This document shows, piece by piece, positions 34,855 through 42,806 of a stretch of DNA of 64,000 nt. Position 1 is the first letter of the stretch; each line of letters begins with the position of its first letter. The stretch is from JABJGO01 sp963921245 (GTDB lineage: Bacteria > Pseudomonadota > Alphaproteobacteria > Rhodospirillales > Casp-alpha2): NCBI GenBank assembly GCA_963921245.4, contig CAWUEY030000001.1:806001-870000 (forward strand), read 5' to 3'. The translations under genes and the position numbers were made by a program. The notes under the pieces are model-generated. The model ran no database searches, was not told the origin of the DNA, and worked only from the letters and a program-made list of their open reading frames with translations.

Positions 34855-35421
34855 ATGTTCGCAGTCGTAAAAACCGGCGGAAAACAGTATCGCGTTACCA
34901 AAGATGACATCGTCATCGTGGAAAAAATTGCCGGCGAACAGGGTGACATGGTTGCCCTGGATAATGTTTTGATGATCGGGGAGGAAGGCAAAGCGCCCAC
35001 CGTTGGAGCCCCGCGCGTGGAAAAAGCGACCGTATTTGCGGAGGTGATTGAACAGGGCCGCGGTAACAAAGTCATCGTGTTCAAGAAAAAACGCCGCCAA
35101 CACTATCGTCGCAAAAACGGGCACCGTCAGGACCAGACGGTTCTGCGTGTCGTAGAAGTCAGCCCCACGGGTACCAAGCCGAAAACGGCGGCCAAGAAAA
35201 AACCGGCTCCGGCTAAAGCCGGGAAAGCGGAAGCCAAGGCACCCGCTAAGAAGGGTTCTGCAAAACCCGCCGCCAGGAAGGCGGTGGCAAAGAAGGTTGA
35301 TGCAGAAAAGGCTCCTGCCAGGAAGGCTGCTGCGAAGCCCACAGCCAAGAAAACAAGTGTGAAAAAGGCTCCGCCTAAAAAAGCCGCTGCCAGGAAAACT
35401 GAAGACAAGACTGAGGAGTAA
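34855..35421 (+). CDS. rplU: 50S ribosomal protein L21 with long basic C-terminal tail
   Basis: Residues 1 to about 105 are a normal L21 (FAVVKTGGKQYRV at the start, RRQHYRRKNGHRQ near the end). Residues about 106-188 form an additional low-complexity tail of lysine, alanine and proline repeats (AKKxxxKA type) that ends KTEDKTEE. Bacterial L21 is normally about 103 residues; such tails are known in several alphaproteobacteria. The tail is likely disordered and RNA-binding. Six bases separate the stop from rpmA. Confidence 0.96.
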   Translation: MFAVVKTGGKQYRVTKDDIVIVEKIAGEQGDMVALDNVLMIGEEGKAPTVGAPRVEKATVFAEVIEQGRGNKVIVFKKKRRQHYRRKNGHRQDQTVLRVVEVSPTGTKPKTAAKKKPAPAKAGKAEAKAPAKKGSAKPAARKAVAKKVDAEKAPARKAAAKPTAKKTSVKKAPPKKAAARKTEDKTEE

Positions 35422-35427
35422 GGGTCC

Positions 35428-35685
35428 ATGGCTCATAAGAAGGCAGGTGGTAGCTCCCGTAACGGGCGCGACTCTGAAGGTCGCCGCCTGGGTGTAAAGA
35501 AATTTGGCGGCGAAGGTGTCCTCCCCGGTAACATTATCGTTCGTCAGCGTGGAACCAGGTTCCATCCCGGTGACAATGTTGGCATGGGTAAAGATCACAC
35601 CCTGTTTGCCAAAGTTGGCGGCAACGTGCGCTTTAAAACCAAAGCTGCCGGACGCACTTTTGTGTCCGTCGAACCAGCAAGCTGA
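35428..35685 (+). CDS. rpmA: 50S ribosomal protein L27
   Basis: An 85-residue protein starting AHKKAGGSSRNGRDS, the conserved N-terminus that reaches the peptidyl-transferase centre. No N-terminal cleavage sequence as in Firmicutes. Co-transcribed with rplU and followed by a strong terminator. Confidence 0.97.
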   Translation: MAHKKAGGSSRNGRDSEGRRLGVKKFGGEGVLPGNIIVRQRGTRFHPGDNVGMGKDHTLFAKVGGNVRFKTKAAGRTFVSVEPAS

Positions 35686-35715
35686 CGACGTATCGGCCAT
35701 TCGCCTGATATGCGG

Positions 35716-35742
35716 GGGGAATGGTCATCCATTCCCCTTTTT
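35716..35742 (+). terminator. Rho-independent terminator after rpmA
   Basis: GGGGAATGG, loop TCAT, CCATTCCCC: a perfect nine-base stem followed directly by TTTTT. It separates rplU-rpmA from obgE, which must then have its own promoter or rely on readthrough. Confidence 0.9.
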
Positions 35743-35770
35743 GTTTGTCCACGGTAATCCCCAAAGTACC

Positions 35771-36820
35771 ATGAAATTTCTCGATGAGGCTAAAGTCTAT
35801 ATAAAGAGCGGCGACGGCGGCGACGGATGCGTGTCCTTTCGCCGAGAAAAGTACGTGGAATTTGGCGGTCCCGATGGCGGCGATGGCGGGAGAGGCGGTG
35901 ACGTGATCGTCGAATGTGTAAACGGGCTCAATACGCTGATCGATTTTCGCTACCGACAGCACTTCAAGGGCAAACGCGGCCTCCACGGCATGGGCAAGAA
36001 CCGAACTGGTGCCAATGGCGCTTCGGTGACGCTCCGTGTGCCGGTTGGCACCCAGGTTCTTGGTGAAGATAAAGAAACGCTGATTATTGATCTGGTGAAG
36101 GAAGGCCAAACCATGGTGTTGGCGCACGGCGGTGCCGGCGGTCGCGGGAACGCCCGGTTCAAAACGTCTACCAACCAGGCACCCCGAACCTTCGACAAGG
36201 GTTGGGAAGGGGAAGAGCGCTGGATCTGGCTTCGGCTGAAACTGATCGCGGATGCTGGTCTGGTAGGACTGCCCAATGCGGGGAAATCCACTTTCCTGTC
36301 CGTGGTAAGTCGTGCCAATCCGAAAATTGCCGACTATCCGTTTACCACTATTCATCCCAACCTGGGTGTCGTGAGGCAGGATCATGATCAACTGGTGCTG
36401 GCCGATATCCCGGGCCTGATTGAAGGGGCCAGCGAAGGCGGCGGCCTTGGCACACGGTTTCTTGGCCATATTGAGCGTTGCGGCGTATTGCTGCATCTGG
36501 TTGATGCGACCGAGGACGACATTACGGGCAACTATCGGACTGTGCGGGGTGAATTGGAAGCCTATGGTGCAGATCTGGAGAGCAAGATCGAGATTTCCGT
36601 GCTCAACAAATGTGACTCGCTGGCTGGCGATGAAATAACCGCCCGTCAACAGGAACTGGCGGCGGCCGCTGGCATCTCGCCGCAGGAAGTCTACGTTATG
36701 TCCGGGGTTGCGGGAACGGGGGTTCGAGGCGTCATCCGGCGAATTTTCCGGGAAGTCGCAGCGGCGGCACGTGAAGCGGATGAGGACCGTGAGCACAAGG
36801 AAGCGGGATATCAGCGATGA
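35771..36820 (+). CDS. obgE: GTPase Obg (CgtA)
   Basis: Essential ribosome-associated GTPase, 349 residues. ATG 35771 opens MKFLDEAKVYIKSGDGG, the classical Obg start; the frame is open further upstream but that part overlaps rpmA. The glycine-rich Obg fold fills residues 1-158, then the GTPase domain with GLPNAGKS (G1), DIPGL (G3) and NKCD (G4). Ribosome assembly and stress control. Overlaps proB by four bases. Confidence 0.96.
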   Translation: MKFLDEAKVYIKSGDGGDGCVSFRREKYVEFGGPDGGDGGRGGDVIVECVNGLNTLIDFRYRQHFKGKRGLHGMGKNRTGANGASVTLRVPVGTQVLGEDKETLIIDLVKEGQTMVLAHGGAGGRGNARFKTSTNQAPRTFDKGWEGEERWIWLRLKLIADAGLVGLPNAGKSTFLSVVSRANPKIADYPFTTIHPNLGVVRQDHDQLVLADIPGLIEGASEGGGLGTRFLGHIERCGVLLHLVDATEDDITGNYRTVRGELEAYGADLESKIEISVLNKCDSLAGDEITARQQELAAAAGISPQEVYVMSGVAGTGVRGVIRRIFREVAAAAREADEDREHKEAGYQR

Positions 36821-37977
36821 GCCCGCCCGCATCCAGCTCGGATATATTGGCGGCGTGCAAACGGATTGTGATCAAGGTAGGGTCGGCCCTGTTGGTCGAT
36901 CCGGTGAGTGGAAAAATTCACCGTCAGTGGCTGAGTTCACTCGCCGATGATGTGGTGCGGTGTCGCGCCCGTGGTCAGGATGTGGTGCTCGTTTCGTCAG
37001 GCGCCATTGCCGCCGGTCGCAAACACCTGAATTTTGGGTCGGGTTCGTTAAGACTTGAGGAACTTCAAGCCGCCGCCGCGACGGGCATGTTGCGGCTCGC
37101 CCATGCCTACGAAGATGCGCTGGCGGGCCATAATCTGACATTGGGTCAGGTTTTGCTGACGTTGGAAGACACGGAAAATCGCCGCCGGTACCTGAATGCA
37201 CGCAGCACACTGACTACTCTGTTGAGGGCGGGGGCGATCCCGCTCATTAATGAAAATGATACCGTTGCCACCGATGAAATTCGCTTTGGTGACAATGATC
37301 GTTTGGCCGCCCGAGTTGCAGCAATGGTGTCGGCGGATGCGCTGGTTTTGCTCTCTGACATTGACGGGTTGTATACAGCCGACCCGGCGAAAGAGCAGAA
37401 CGCCAGGCACGTTTCCGTCGTCAACGAGCTGACTCCCGAGATTGAAGCCATGGCAGGCAAGGCGATTTCCACTGTCGGAACAGGTGGTATGGTGACCAAG
37501 CTTGCCGCGGCCAGGGTAACCATGGGGGCGGGGTGTCGTATGGTGATAACGAAAGGGCACGCCGACAACCCTGTCCGGGAGTTAGAGGATGGTGCTCGAT
37601 GTACCTGGTTTTTGCCTTCTACATCGCCGCGTGCTGCGCGAAAAGAATGGATTGCCAGTAGCCTCAAGCCGCGAGGGCGGGTTCGCGTCGATGAAGGGGC
37701 TGAGAAAGCACTCGGTGCCGGCAAAAGTTTACTACCGGCAGGGGTGTCGTCGTTGACCGGCACCTTCGAACGCGGTGATCTGGTAACTGTCGAAAATAGT
37801 GCTGGGGTTGAATTGGGGCGTGGATTGTCGGCGTATTCATCCGCGGACATAAGCTTGATAAAAGGTCATAAAACCAGTGAAATAGCGAGCATTCTCGGTT
37901 ACCGGGGCCGCGACGAGATCATTCATCGCGATGATCTGGTAACCGTCAGAAAAACCGGAAAGGATCAGGCGCAATGA
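36817..37977 (+). CDS. proB: Glutamate 5-kinase
   Basis: First enzyme of proline synthesis, phosphorylating glutamate. 386 residues with an amino acid kinase domain (IVIKVGSALLV, LVSSGAIAAGR, LINENDTVATDEIRFGDND) and a C-terminal PUA domain (about 290-386). Overlaps obgE at its start and proA at its end by four bases each. Confidence 0.96.
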   Translation: MSPPASSSDILAACKRIVIKVGSALLVDPVSGKIHRQWLSSLADDVVRCRARGQDVVLVSSGAIAAGRKHLNFGSGSLRLEELQAAAATGMLRLAHAYEDALAGHNLTLGQVLLTLEDTENRRRYLNARSTLTTLLRAGAIPLINENDTVATDEIRFGDNDRLAARVAAMVSADALVLLSDIDGLYTADPAKEQNARHVSVVNELTPEIEAMAGKAISTVGTGGMVTKLAAARVTMGAGCRMVITKGHADNPVRELEDGARCTWFLPSTSPRAARKEWIASSLKPRGRVRVDEGAEKALGAGKSLLPAGVSSLTGTFERGDLVTVENSAGVELGRGLSAYSSADISLIKGHKTSEIASILGYRGRDEIIHRDDLVTVRKTGKDQAQ

Positions 37978-39245
37978 CGGCTCTTGAAAAAACGGATATC
38001 ACCGCGCTGATGCGTGGGATTGGAGAGAACGCGAAAGCCGCAGGCCATCAATTGGCCATGGCGTCTTCAGAAGCCAAAAACGAGGCCCTGCTGACGGCGT
38101 CGGCGGCTTTGCGGGACGAAGCCGAAGCCATTCAATCCGCCAATGCTATCGATATGGCGGCGGCGGAGCAGAAAGGCGTGAAGGGCAGTTTCCTTGACCG
38201 TCTGTTGTTGACCGACGATCGTACTGAAGCCATGGCAAAAGGATTGGAAGATATTGCGGCACTTCCCGATCCCGTTGGGGATGTCCTGGCCGGGTGGGAG
38301 CAACCTAACGGGTTGAAAATCGAGCGTGTTAGGGTACCTATCGGTGTCATTGGGGTGATCTATGAGTCGCGACCCAATGTCACGGCAGATGCCGGTGCGC
38401 TGTGTCTGAAGGCCGGAAACGCCGCCATCCTGCGGGGTGGATCCGAGAGTTATCACTCTACCGAAGCTATTATGAACTGTTTGCAGGCAGGGCTTCGTGC
38501 GGTTCGACTGCCGGTAACAGCAATTCAGCGCATTCCCACTACAGACAGAGCGGCAATAGGTGAGCTTTTGACCATGACTGACTACGTGGATGTGATTATT
38601 CCCCGCGGTGGAAAATCCCTGATCGAGCGTGTTACAGCGGAGAGCAAAATTCCGTTGTTCAAGCATCTCGACGGCATTTGCCATGTATACGTGGACGGCG
38701 CCGCCGACCCTGAAAAGGCGCGTAAGGTTGTTGCCAACGCTAAGATGCGGCGAACAGGAGTCTGTGGATCGGCGGAAACACTCTTGATCGACAAATCGGT
38801 GGCGGATCAGATCACGGGCATTGTTGATGATTTGACGGATCTGGGATGTGAAGTTCGTGGTGACGACACAGCCATGGGCGTCGACAATCGCATCGTTGCG
38901 GCAACTGAGCAGGATTGGAGCACAGAGTACCTGGACTCCATTATATCGCTGGCTGTTGTGGATGGTGTTGACGGCGCGTTGTCGCACATCGCCCAGCATG
39001 GTTCGAACCATACCGACTCTATTATCACAGAAGATGCTGCCGTGGCGGCACGGTTTTTGAACGAGGTCGACTCTGCAATTGTAATGCACAATGCGTCGAC
39101 CCAGTTCGCTGACGGTGGCGAGTTTGGAATGGGCGCAGAGATAGGGATTTCGACAGGTAAAATGCACGCCCGTGGGCCGGTCGGTGTGGAGCAACTGACC
39201 TCCATGAAATATCTGGTACGTGGCGACGGACATTGTCGACCCTGA
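37974..39245 (+). CDS. proA: Gamma-glutamyl phosphate reductase
   Basis: Second enzyme of proline synthesis, reduces glutamyl-5-phosphate to the semialdehyde with NADPH. 423 residues, aldehyde dehydrogenase fold with the catalytic cysteine in RRTGVCGSAETLL and a VIYESRPNVT motif. Directly follows and overlaps proB. Confidence 0.96.
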   Translation: MTALEKTDITALMRGIGENAKAAGHQLAMASSEAKNEALLTASAALRDEAEAIQSANAIDMAAAEQKGVKGSFLDRLLLTDDRTEAMAKGLEDIAALPDPVGDVLAGWEQPNGLKIERVRVPIGVIGVIYESRPNVTADAGALCLKAGNAAILRGGSESYHSTEAIMNCLQAGLRAVRLPVTAIQRIPTTDRAAIGELLTMTDYVDVIIPRGGKSLIERVTAESKIPLFKHLDGICHVYVDGAADPEKARKVVANAKMRRTGVCGSAETLLIDKSVADQITGIVDDLTDLGCEVRGDDTAMGVDNRIVAATEQDWSTEYLDSIISLAVVDGVDGALSHIAQHGSNHTDSIITEDAAVAARFLNEVDSAIVMHNASTQFADGGEFGMGAEIGISTGKMHARGPVGVEQLTSMKYLVRGDGHCRP

Positions 39246-39254
39246 GCCTTGGAG

Positions 39255-39866
39255 ATGAGTGAACTGTCCGACCTGTGGGGTGTAGCGCCCCATGCACGCG
39301 TGGGCATCATGGGTGGCTCATTCAATCCCGCGCATGACGGGCACTTACATATCGCCAGGCTAGCGCTCGAGCGGATTGGTCTGGACCGGGTTGTCTGGCT
39401 GATATCGCCACAGAATCCCCTGAAATTAGGCGAAGACATGGCGGCGTTTACGGACCGTTTCAACGCTGCGGTGGTAACAGCCCAATCAGACCCTGCGATT
39501 ATCGTCAGCGATATGGAAGCCGAATTGGGAACGCGATATACCGCGGATACCCTGCAACAGTTGAAAGCCGAAGCGCCGGATATGTATCTCGTATGGATTA
39601 TGGGGGCTGATAACCTGATACAGATTGATAAATGGGAAGCGTGGACCGCAATATTTGGTACAGTGCCCGTTGCAGTTTTTGCCAGACCACCGTATTGTGA
39701 TTCTGTGATGGCTTGTGAGGCAGCAGAGACCTTTGCGGAGAGCCAGCTGGACCAATCCCGCGGGGCTGAGTTGCCGGTGCAGCCGCCGCCAGCGTGGATT
39801 TACTTCGATACCCCATTAAATGCGGAGTCTGCCACGCGAATTCGACGTGGACGCGAGGCACAGTAG
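39255..39866 (+). CDS. nadD: Nicotinate-nucleotide adenylyltransferase
   Basis: Makes NaAD from nicotinate mononucleotide and ATP in NAD synthesis. About 203 residues. The nucleotidyltransferase motif GGSFNPAHDGHL is near the N-terminus and a C-terminal SATRIRRG carries the ISSTxIR-type motif. ATG 39255 is chosen; TTG 39249 is in frame but GGAG falls between the two, so the start is not firmly fixed. Confidence 0.93.
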   Translation: MSELSDLWGVAPHARVGIMGGSFNPAHDGHLHIARLALERIGLDRVVWLISPQNPLKLGEDMAAFTDRFNAAVVTAQSDPAIIVSDMEAELGTRYTADTLQQLKAEAPDMYLVWIMGADNLIQIDKWEAWTAIFGTVPVAVFARPPYCDSVMACEAAETFAESQLDQSRGAELPVQPPPAWIYFDTPLNAESATRIRRGREAQ

Positions 39867-39897
39867 GCGTCCACCATGTGACCCGGAGGGGTCGAGT

Positions 39898-40293
39898 ATT
39901 GAGGATAAGGAGACGATCATACAGACCAAAAAGAAGGCACCATCGGTATCGGAAACCCTCGATCTGGTGTGCAAAACTCTTGATGATGACAAGGCCAGTG
40001 ACATTGTTGTTATCGATTTGGCAGGCAAGACCTCCATGGGTGATTACATGGTTCTTGCCAATGGAACATCGCAACGTCAGGTTGGCGCGATGACCAACCA
40101 TCTTCAGGAAAATCTCAAAGCCGCCGGACATGCCGCCATTACTCTGGAAGGGCAAAGCCAGTGTGATTGGGTGCTGCTGGATGCGGGTGACATTATCGTT
40201 CATCTGTTCCGCCCGGAAGTGCGGGAGTTTTACAATCTGGAGAAAATCTGGGACGCACCTGTTCCGGCGAATGCCCTGACCAGCAGCGCCTGA
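39898..40293 (+). CDS. rsfS: Ribosomal silencing factor RsfS, start codon uncertain (no ATG/GTG/TTG at the conserved start)
   Basis: RsfS binds L14 and blocks subunit joining in starvation. The conserved body SETLDLVCKTLDDDKASDIVVIDL through CDWVLLDAGDIIVHLF is complete. In frame after the nadD stop there is no ATG, GTG or TTG before the conserved region. Candidates are ATT 39898 with GGAGG about eight bases upstream, ATA 39919 with AAGGAG six bases upstream, or ATG 39820 / GTG 39847 inside nadD, which would overlap it. ATT is a known rare start (infC). Gene identity is firm; coordinates at the 5' end are inference. Confidence 0.85.
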   Translation: MEDKETIIQTKKKAPSVSETLDLVCKTLDDDKASDIVVIDLAGKTSMGDYMVLANGTSQRQVGAMTNHLQENLKAAGHAAITLEGQSQCDWVLLDAGDIIVHLFRPEVREFYNLEKIWDAPVPANALTSSA

Positions 40294-40305
40294 ATTCGCG
40301 CTGGT

Positions 40306-40764
40306 ATGCAAATTTTGTTATGCGCGGTGGGCCGGATGAAGCCCGGCCCCGAAAAGGACGTGTTTGACCATTATGCGGCTCGACTATCCTATAAACTGGA
40401 TGTGATCGAAGTCGTCGAGAAGCGCAATCTTTCCGGCGACGCTCTAAAGCGCGCTGAAGCGGAACTTCTCAAAAATAAGATTCCTGGGGGCGCTTTTGTT
40501 GTTGTGTTTGATGAACAGGGGCAGGCCGTCAGCAGCCGTGGATTTGCGAACGATCTGCAAACCTGGCAACGGAAGGGCATAAAGTCCATTGCATTGCTTG
40601 TTGGCGGCGCGGACGGCGTGCATGATAGTTTGTTGAGCCGTGCAGACAGAATTATTTCACTTGGACGCATGACGTGGCCCCATATGTTGGTGCGCGGATT
40701 GATCGCGGAGCAGCTTTTCCGGTCTCAATGTATTCTCGGCGGACACCCCTATCACCGGGATTGA
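40306..40764 (+). CDS. rlmH: 23S rRNA (pseudouridine-1915-N3) methyltransferase RlmH
   Basis: SPOUT-fold methyltransferase that modifies position 1915 of 23S rRNA in the assembled ribosome. 152 residues with the knot motif LLVGGADGVHDSLLSRAD and the C-terminal ILGGHPYHRD. Follows rsfS by twelve bases, as in most bacteria. Confidence 0.95.
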   Translation: MQILLCAVGRMKPGPEKDVFDHYAARLSYKLDVIEVVEKRNLSGDALKRAEAELLKNKIPGGAFVVVFDEQGQAVSSRGFANDLQTWQRKGIKSIALLVGGADGVHDSLLSRADRIISLGRMTWPHMLVRGLIAEQLFRSQCILGGHPYHRD

Positions 40765-41240
40765 GAGTCCTGATCCTAAATGACTGGCAAACTTGCCAAT
40801 GAAAACGCTTCTCGAAAACAGGACCAGTCGGCGTGAAATTATTGCCTTTGAACTCGCCGCCGAGAGCGAGGTCACATTTCGTGGCGCAGGCTGTGGTACG
40901 GACGCACTTGTCCCTGTCACTAAACACAACATAGGGCAAAAGGGCGCAATTGTCAAGGAAAAAATGCAAAAAAAGTGAAAAAAAGACTTTTTCTCTGACT
41001 CTCTTTTCAACCCCTATCCGTGGGGGTAACCGGCACCCTGGGCCGTTTCCCGGCTCAGTCTCCTGAATTATTCTTGGAATCATGCTATTGACTTAAGAGA
41101 GGCGGGAAATTAGGTTCCGGGCCTTCGCTGGTTGATATGATGTCCATTATAGCTACGTAAAGCTTGGTGTTGAGACAGAAAGCACCGGAAACCAACGCGG
41201 GGCGAGGATCCGCTAACCGAACGAAAATGGTAAATTACCC
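40765..41240. other. Intergenic region between rlmH and hpf
   Basis: Nearly 480 bases without a clear gene. It holds an exact inverted repeat TGGCAA-AC-TTGCCA at 40785-40798, a near-perfect minus-strand sigma-70 promoter (see 40928-40956) and an A/T-rich stretch at 40955-41005. The genes that commonly follow rlmH in relatives (murein hydrolase activator, S41 protease) are absent. Confidence 0.5.
40928..40956 (-). promoter_or_regulatory. Strong sigma-70-type promoter pointing towards rlmH, no gene behind it
   Basis: On the minus strand TTGACA (40956-40951), a 17-base spacer and TATGTT (40933-40928). The -35 box is exact, the -10 box is five of six. Transcription would begin near 40921 and run leftward, antisense to rlmH. 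No coding sequence follows on that strand. It may drive a small RNA or be the promoter of a lost gene. Confidence 0.5.
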
Positions 41241-41804
41241 ATGGAAGTATCCATCAACGGCCATAACGTCGATGTAGGTGATGCTTTGCGGAGCCATTCC
41301 GAAGCCCAGTTGCGCACGGTGGTTGGCAAGTATTTCGAACGCGCTGTAGATGCGTCTGTCATTGTTTCTCGTGAATCCAGTCATGGATTTCATGTGGAAA
41401 TTTCCGTTCACCCGTTCCGTGCCATGATTGTTCGGGCCAGTGGCTCTGGCGACGAAGCCTACGGTGCGTTTGACGTTGCGCTCGAACGGATTGCCAAGCA
41501 GTTGCGGCGTTACAAAAGACGCCTGAAAGACCACCACAAGGATCGCGCCAATGACGAGTTCGTCGCGGCACAACAATATGTTCTGCAAGCGGAAAGTGAA
41601 GACGAAGAGGTGTCCGAAGATGGGCAACCCGCGATTATCGCAGAAATGAACACGGAAATCGTCACCCTGAGCGTCAGTGAAGCCGTGATGCGGATGGACC
41701 TGGCCCATGCGCCGGTTCACATGTTCCGCAACAGCACCAATGGTAATCTCAACGTCGTTTACCGACGTGAAGACGGCAACATTGGCTGGATTGACCCCGC
41801 CTAG
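41241..41804 (+). CDS. hpf: Ribosome hibernation promoting factor, long form
   Basis: 187 residues, the long-HPF type with an N-terminal S30AE domain (MEVSINGHNVDVGDALRSH) and a C-terminal dimerisation domain ending MFRNSTNGNLNVVYRREDGN, joined by an acidic linker. Long HPF alone forms 100S ribosome dimers. ptsN follows 68 bases later. In many proteobacteria this pair is preceded by rpoN; rpoN is not in this window. Confidence 0.95.
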   Translation: MEVSINGHNVDVGDALRSHSEAQLRTVVGKYFERAVDASVIVSRESSHGFHVEISVHPFRAMIVRASGSGDEAYGAFDVALERIAKQLRRYKRRLKDHHKDRANDEFVAAQQYVLQAESEDEEVSEDGQPAIIAEMNTEIVTLSVSEAVMRMDLAHAPVHMFRNSTNGNLNVVYRREDGNIGWIDPA

Positions 41805-41872
41805 TAAAGGACAGCATAATCAGATTGCCGCCCGGTCACCGTATGGGCGAAGGCAGAATACGAGGAACAGCA

Positions 41873-42337
41873 ATGGAAATTACGGACCTCATTTCACCAG
41901 ACAGCATCATTCCTAACCTGCGCGCCAGTAGCAAAAAACAGGCGCTACAGGAATTGGCAAAAAAAGCCGCAGAGATTAGTGGCGAGCACGAACGGACGGT
42001 TTTTGAAGTTCTTATGGAACGCGAACGTCTGGGCACTACCGGTGTTGGTAACGGCATCGCTATTCCGCATGGTAAGATTCCTTCGTTGGATAAACTTTAC
42101 GGGGTGTTCGCCCGCATTGAAGATCCCGTGGACTTCCAGGCGATTGACGACCAACCGGTCGATCTGGTGTTTCTTCTGCTGGCACCCGAAGATGCTGGTG
42201 CTGATCATTTGAAGGCCCTGGCCCGTGTATCCCGTTTGTTGCGTGAAGCGTCAACCTGTGAAAAATTGCGGGGTACAGACAATCGTGAATCCCTTTTCGC
42301 GTTGCTGAGCGATACAACTGAAAACCAAGCGGCTTAA
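41873..42337 (+). CDS. ptsN: PTS IIA-like nitrogen regulatory protein PtsN (EIIA-Ntr)
   Basis: About 154 residues of the EIIA-Fru fold. The active histidine lies in GIAIPHGKI. ATG 41873 gives the normal N-terminus (MEITDLISPDSI); an upstream in-frame start at 41825 would add 16 residues. EIIA-Ntr accepts phosphate through the PTS-Ntr chain and controls potassium transport and nitrogen metabolism. Its enzyme I and HPr partners may be those encoded at the left end of the window. Confidence 0.94.
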   Translation: MEITDLISPDSIIPNLRASSKKQALQELAKKAAEISGEHERTVFEVLMERERLGTTGVGNGIAIPHGKIPSLDKLYGVFARIEDPVDFQAIDDQPVDLVFLLLAPEDAGADHLKALARVSRLLREASTCEKLRGTDNRESLFALLSDTTENQAA

Positions 42338-42380
42338 TTCTTTTCGGACGCGCCCACTGACCCCGATACGCCCCTGTACC

Positions 42381-42686
42381 AGTTTCGCTGGAACGATAGA
42401 TAAAAATACCGGGGAACGGATTGCCGCCAGTGACGAAATTCTGGAGATCACCGAAGTTCCGTGCGCGCTAACCGTCATTGCCGTCGGTGTCATTGGTGTT
42501 TGATTTCACAATTATTTTTTGGCTCTCGATACCAGGGTACCGCTGGTAGAACCCCGCGACGGTATGCAGGATTTTCTGGACCGCGCCCTGGCCGAGGATT
42601 TCATTCATCAATTGCGAGACGGTGGCATCAGGCTGCTATTTGGGCAAAAACCTCGTGACTACAGGCCCCAGGCCGCGCGAAAGTAA
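42381..42686 (+). pseudogene. sthA: Relic of soluble pyridine nucleotide transhydrogenase
   Basis: In a single frame the sequence reads ERIAASDEILEITEVP, then LTVIAVGVIGV, a TGA, FLALDTRVPLVEPRD and FLDRALAEDFIHQLRDGGI, ending LLFGQKP and TAA 42684. This matches the middle of SthA (SDSIL...GAGVIG...FLDxE) colinearly, with the spacing between GVIG and PRD identical to the E. coli protein. The expected GAGVIG glycine is altered and a stop replaces the residue after it. No N- or C-terminal parts remain. Only about 100 of about 465 codons survive. Confidence 0.75.
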
Positions 42687-42806
42687 ACACCCGTTTGCAG
42701 CAAAGATATTTCGCGGAATCGCCGAACGCACTATCTCAACGTGGACATTGTTAGTGTAAGGTTCCGGGGCGACACTTGCGCTTGAACTGAAAACTCAAGA
42801 GAAATT

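Noticed and set aside
34855..35421. Repeat-rich part of rplU as a tandem-repeat locus or foreign insert
   Set aside because: It is in frame and ends at a normal stop before rpmA; best explained as an extended C-terminal tail.
35633..36832. Open frame of 399 codons on the minus strand
   Set aside because: Antisense to obgE, which is unmistakable on the plus strand.
38067..39293. Open frame of 408 codons on the minus strand
   Set aside because: Antisense to proA; no motif, composition of a shadow frame.
41060..41110. Possible sigma-54 promoter before hpf
   Set aside because: TGGAATC-ATGC-TATTG does not keep the GG and GC dinucleotides at -24/-12 with the required spacing and sequence.
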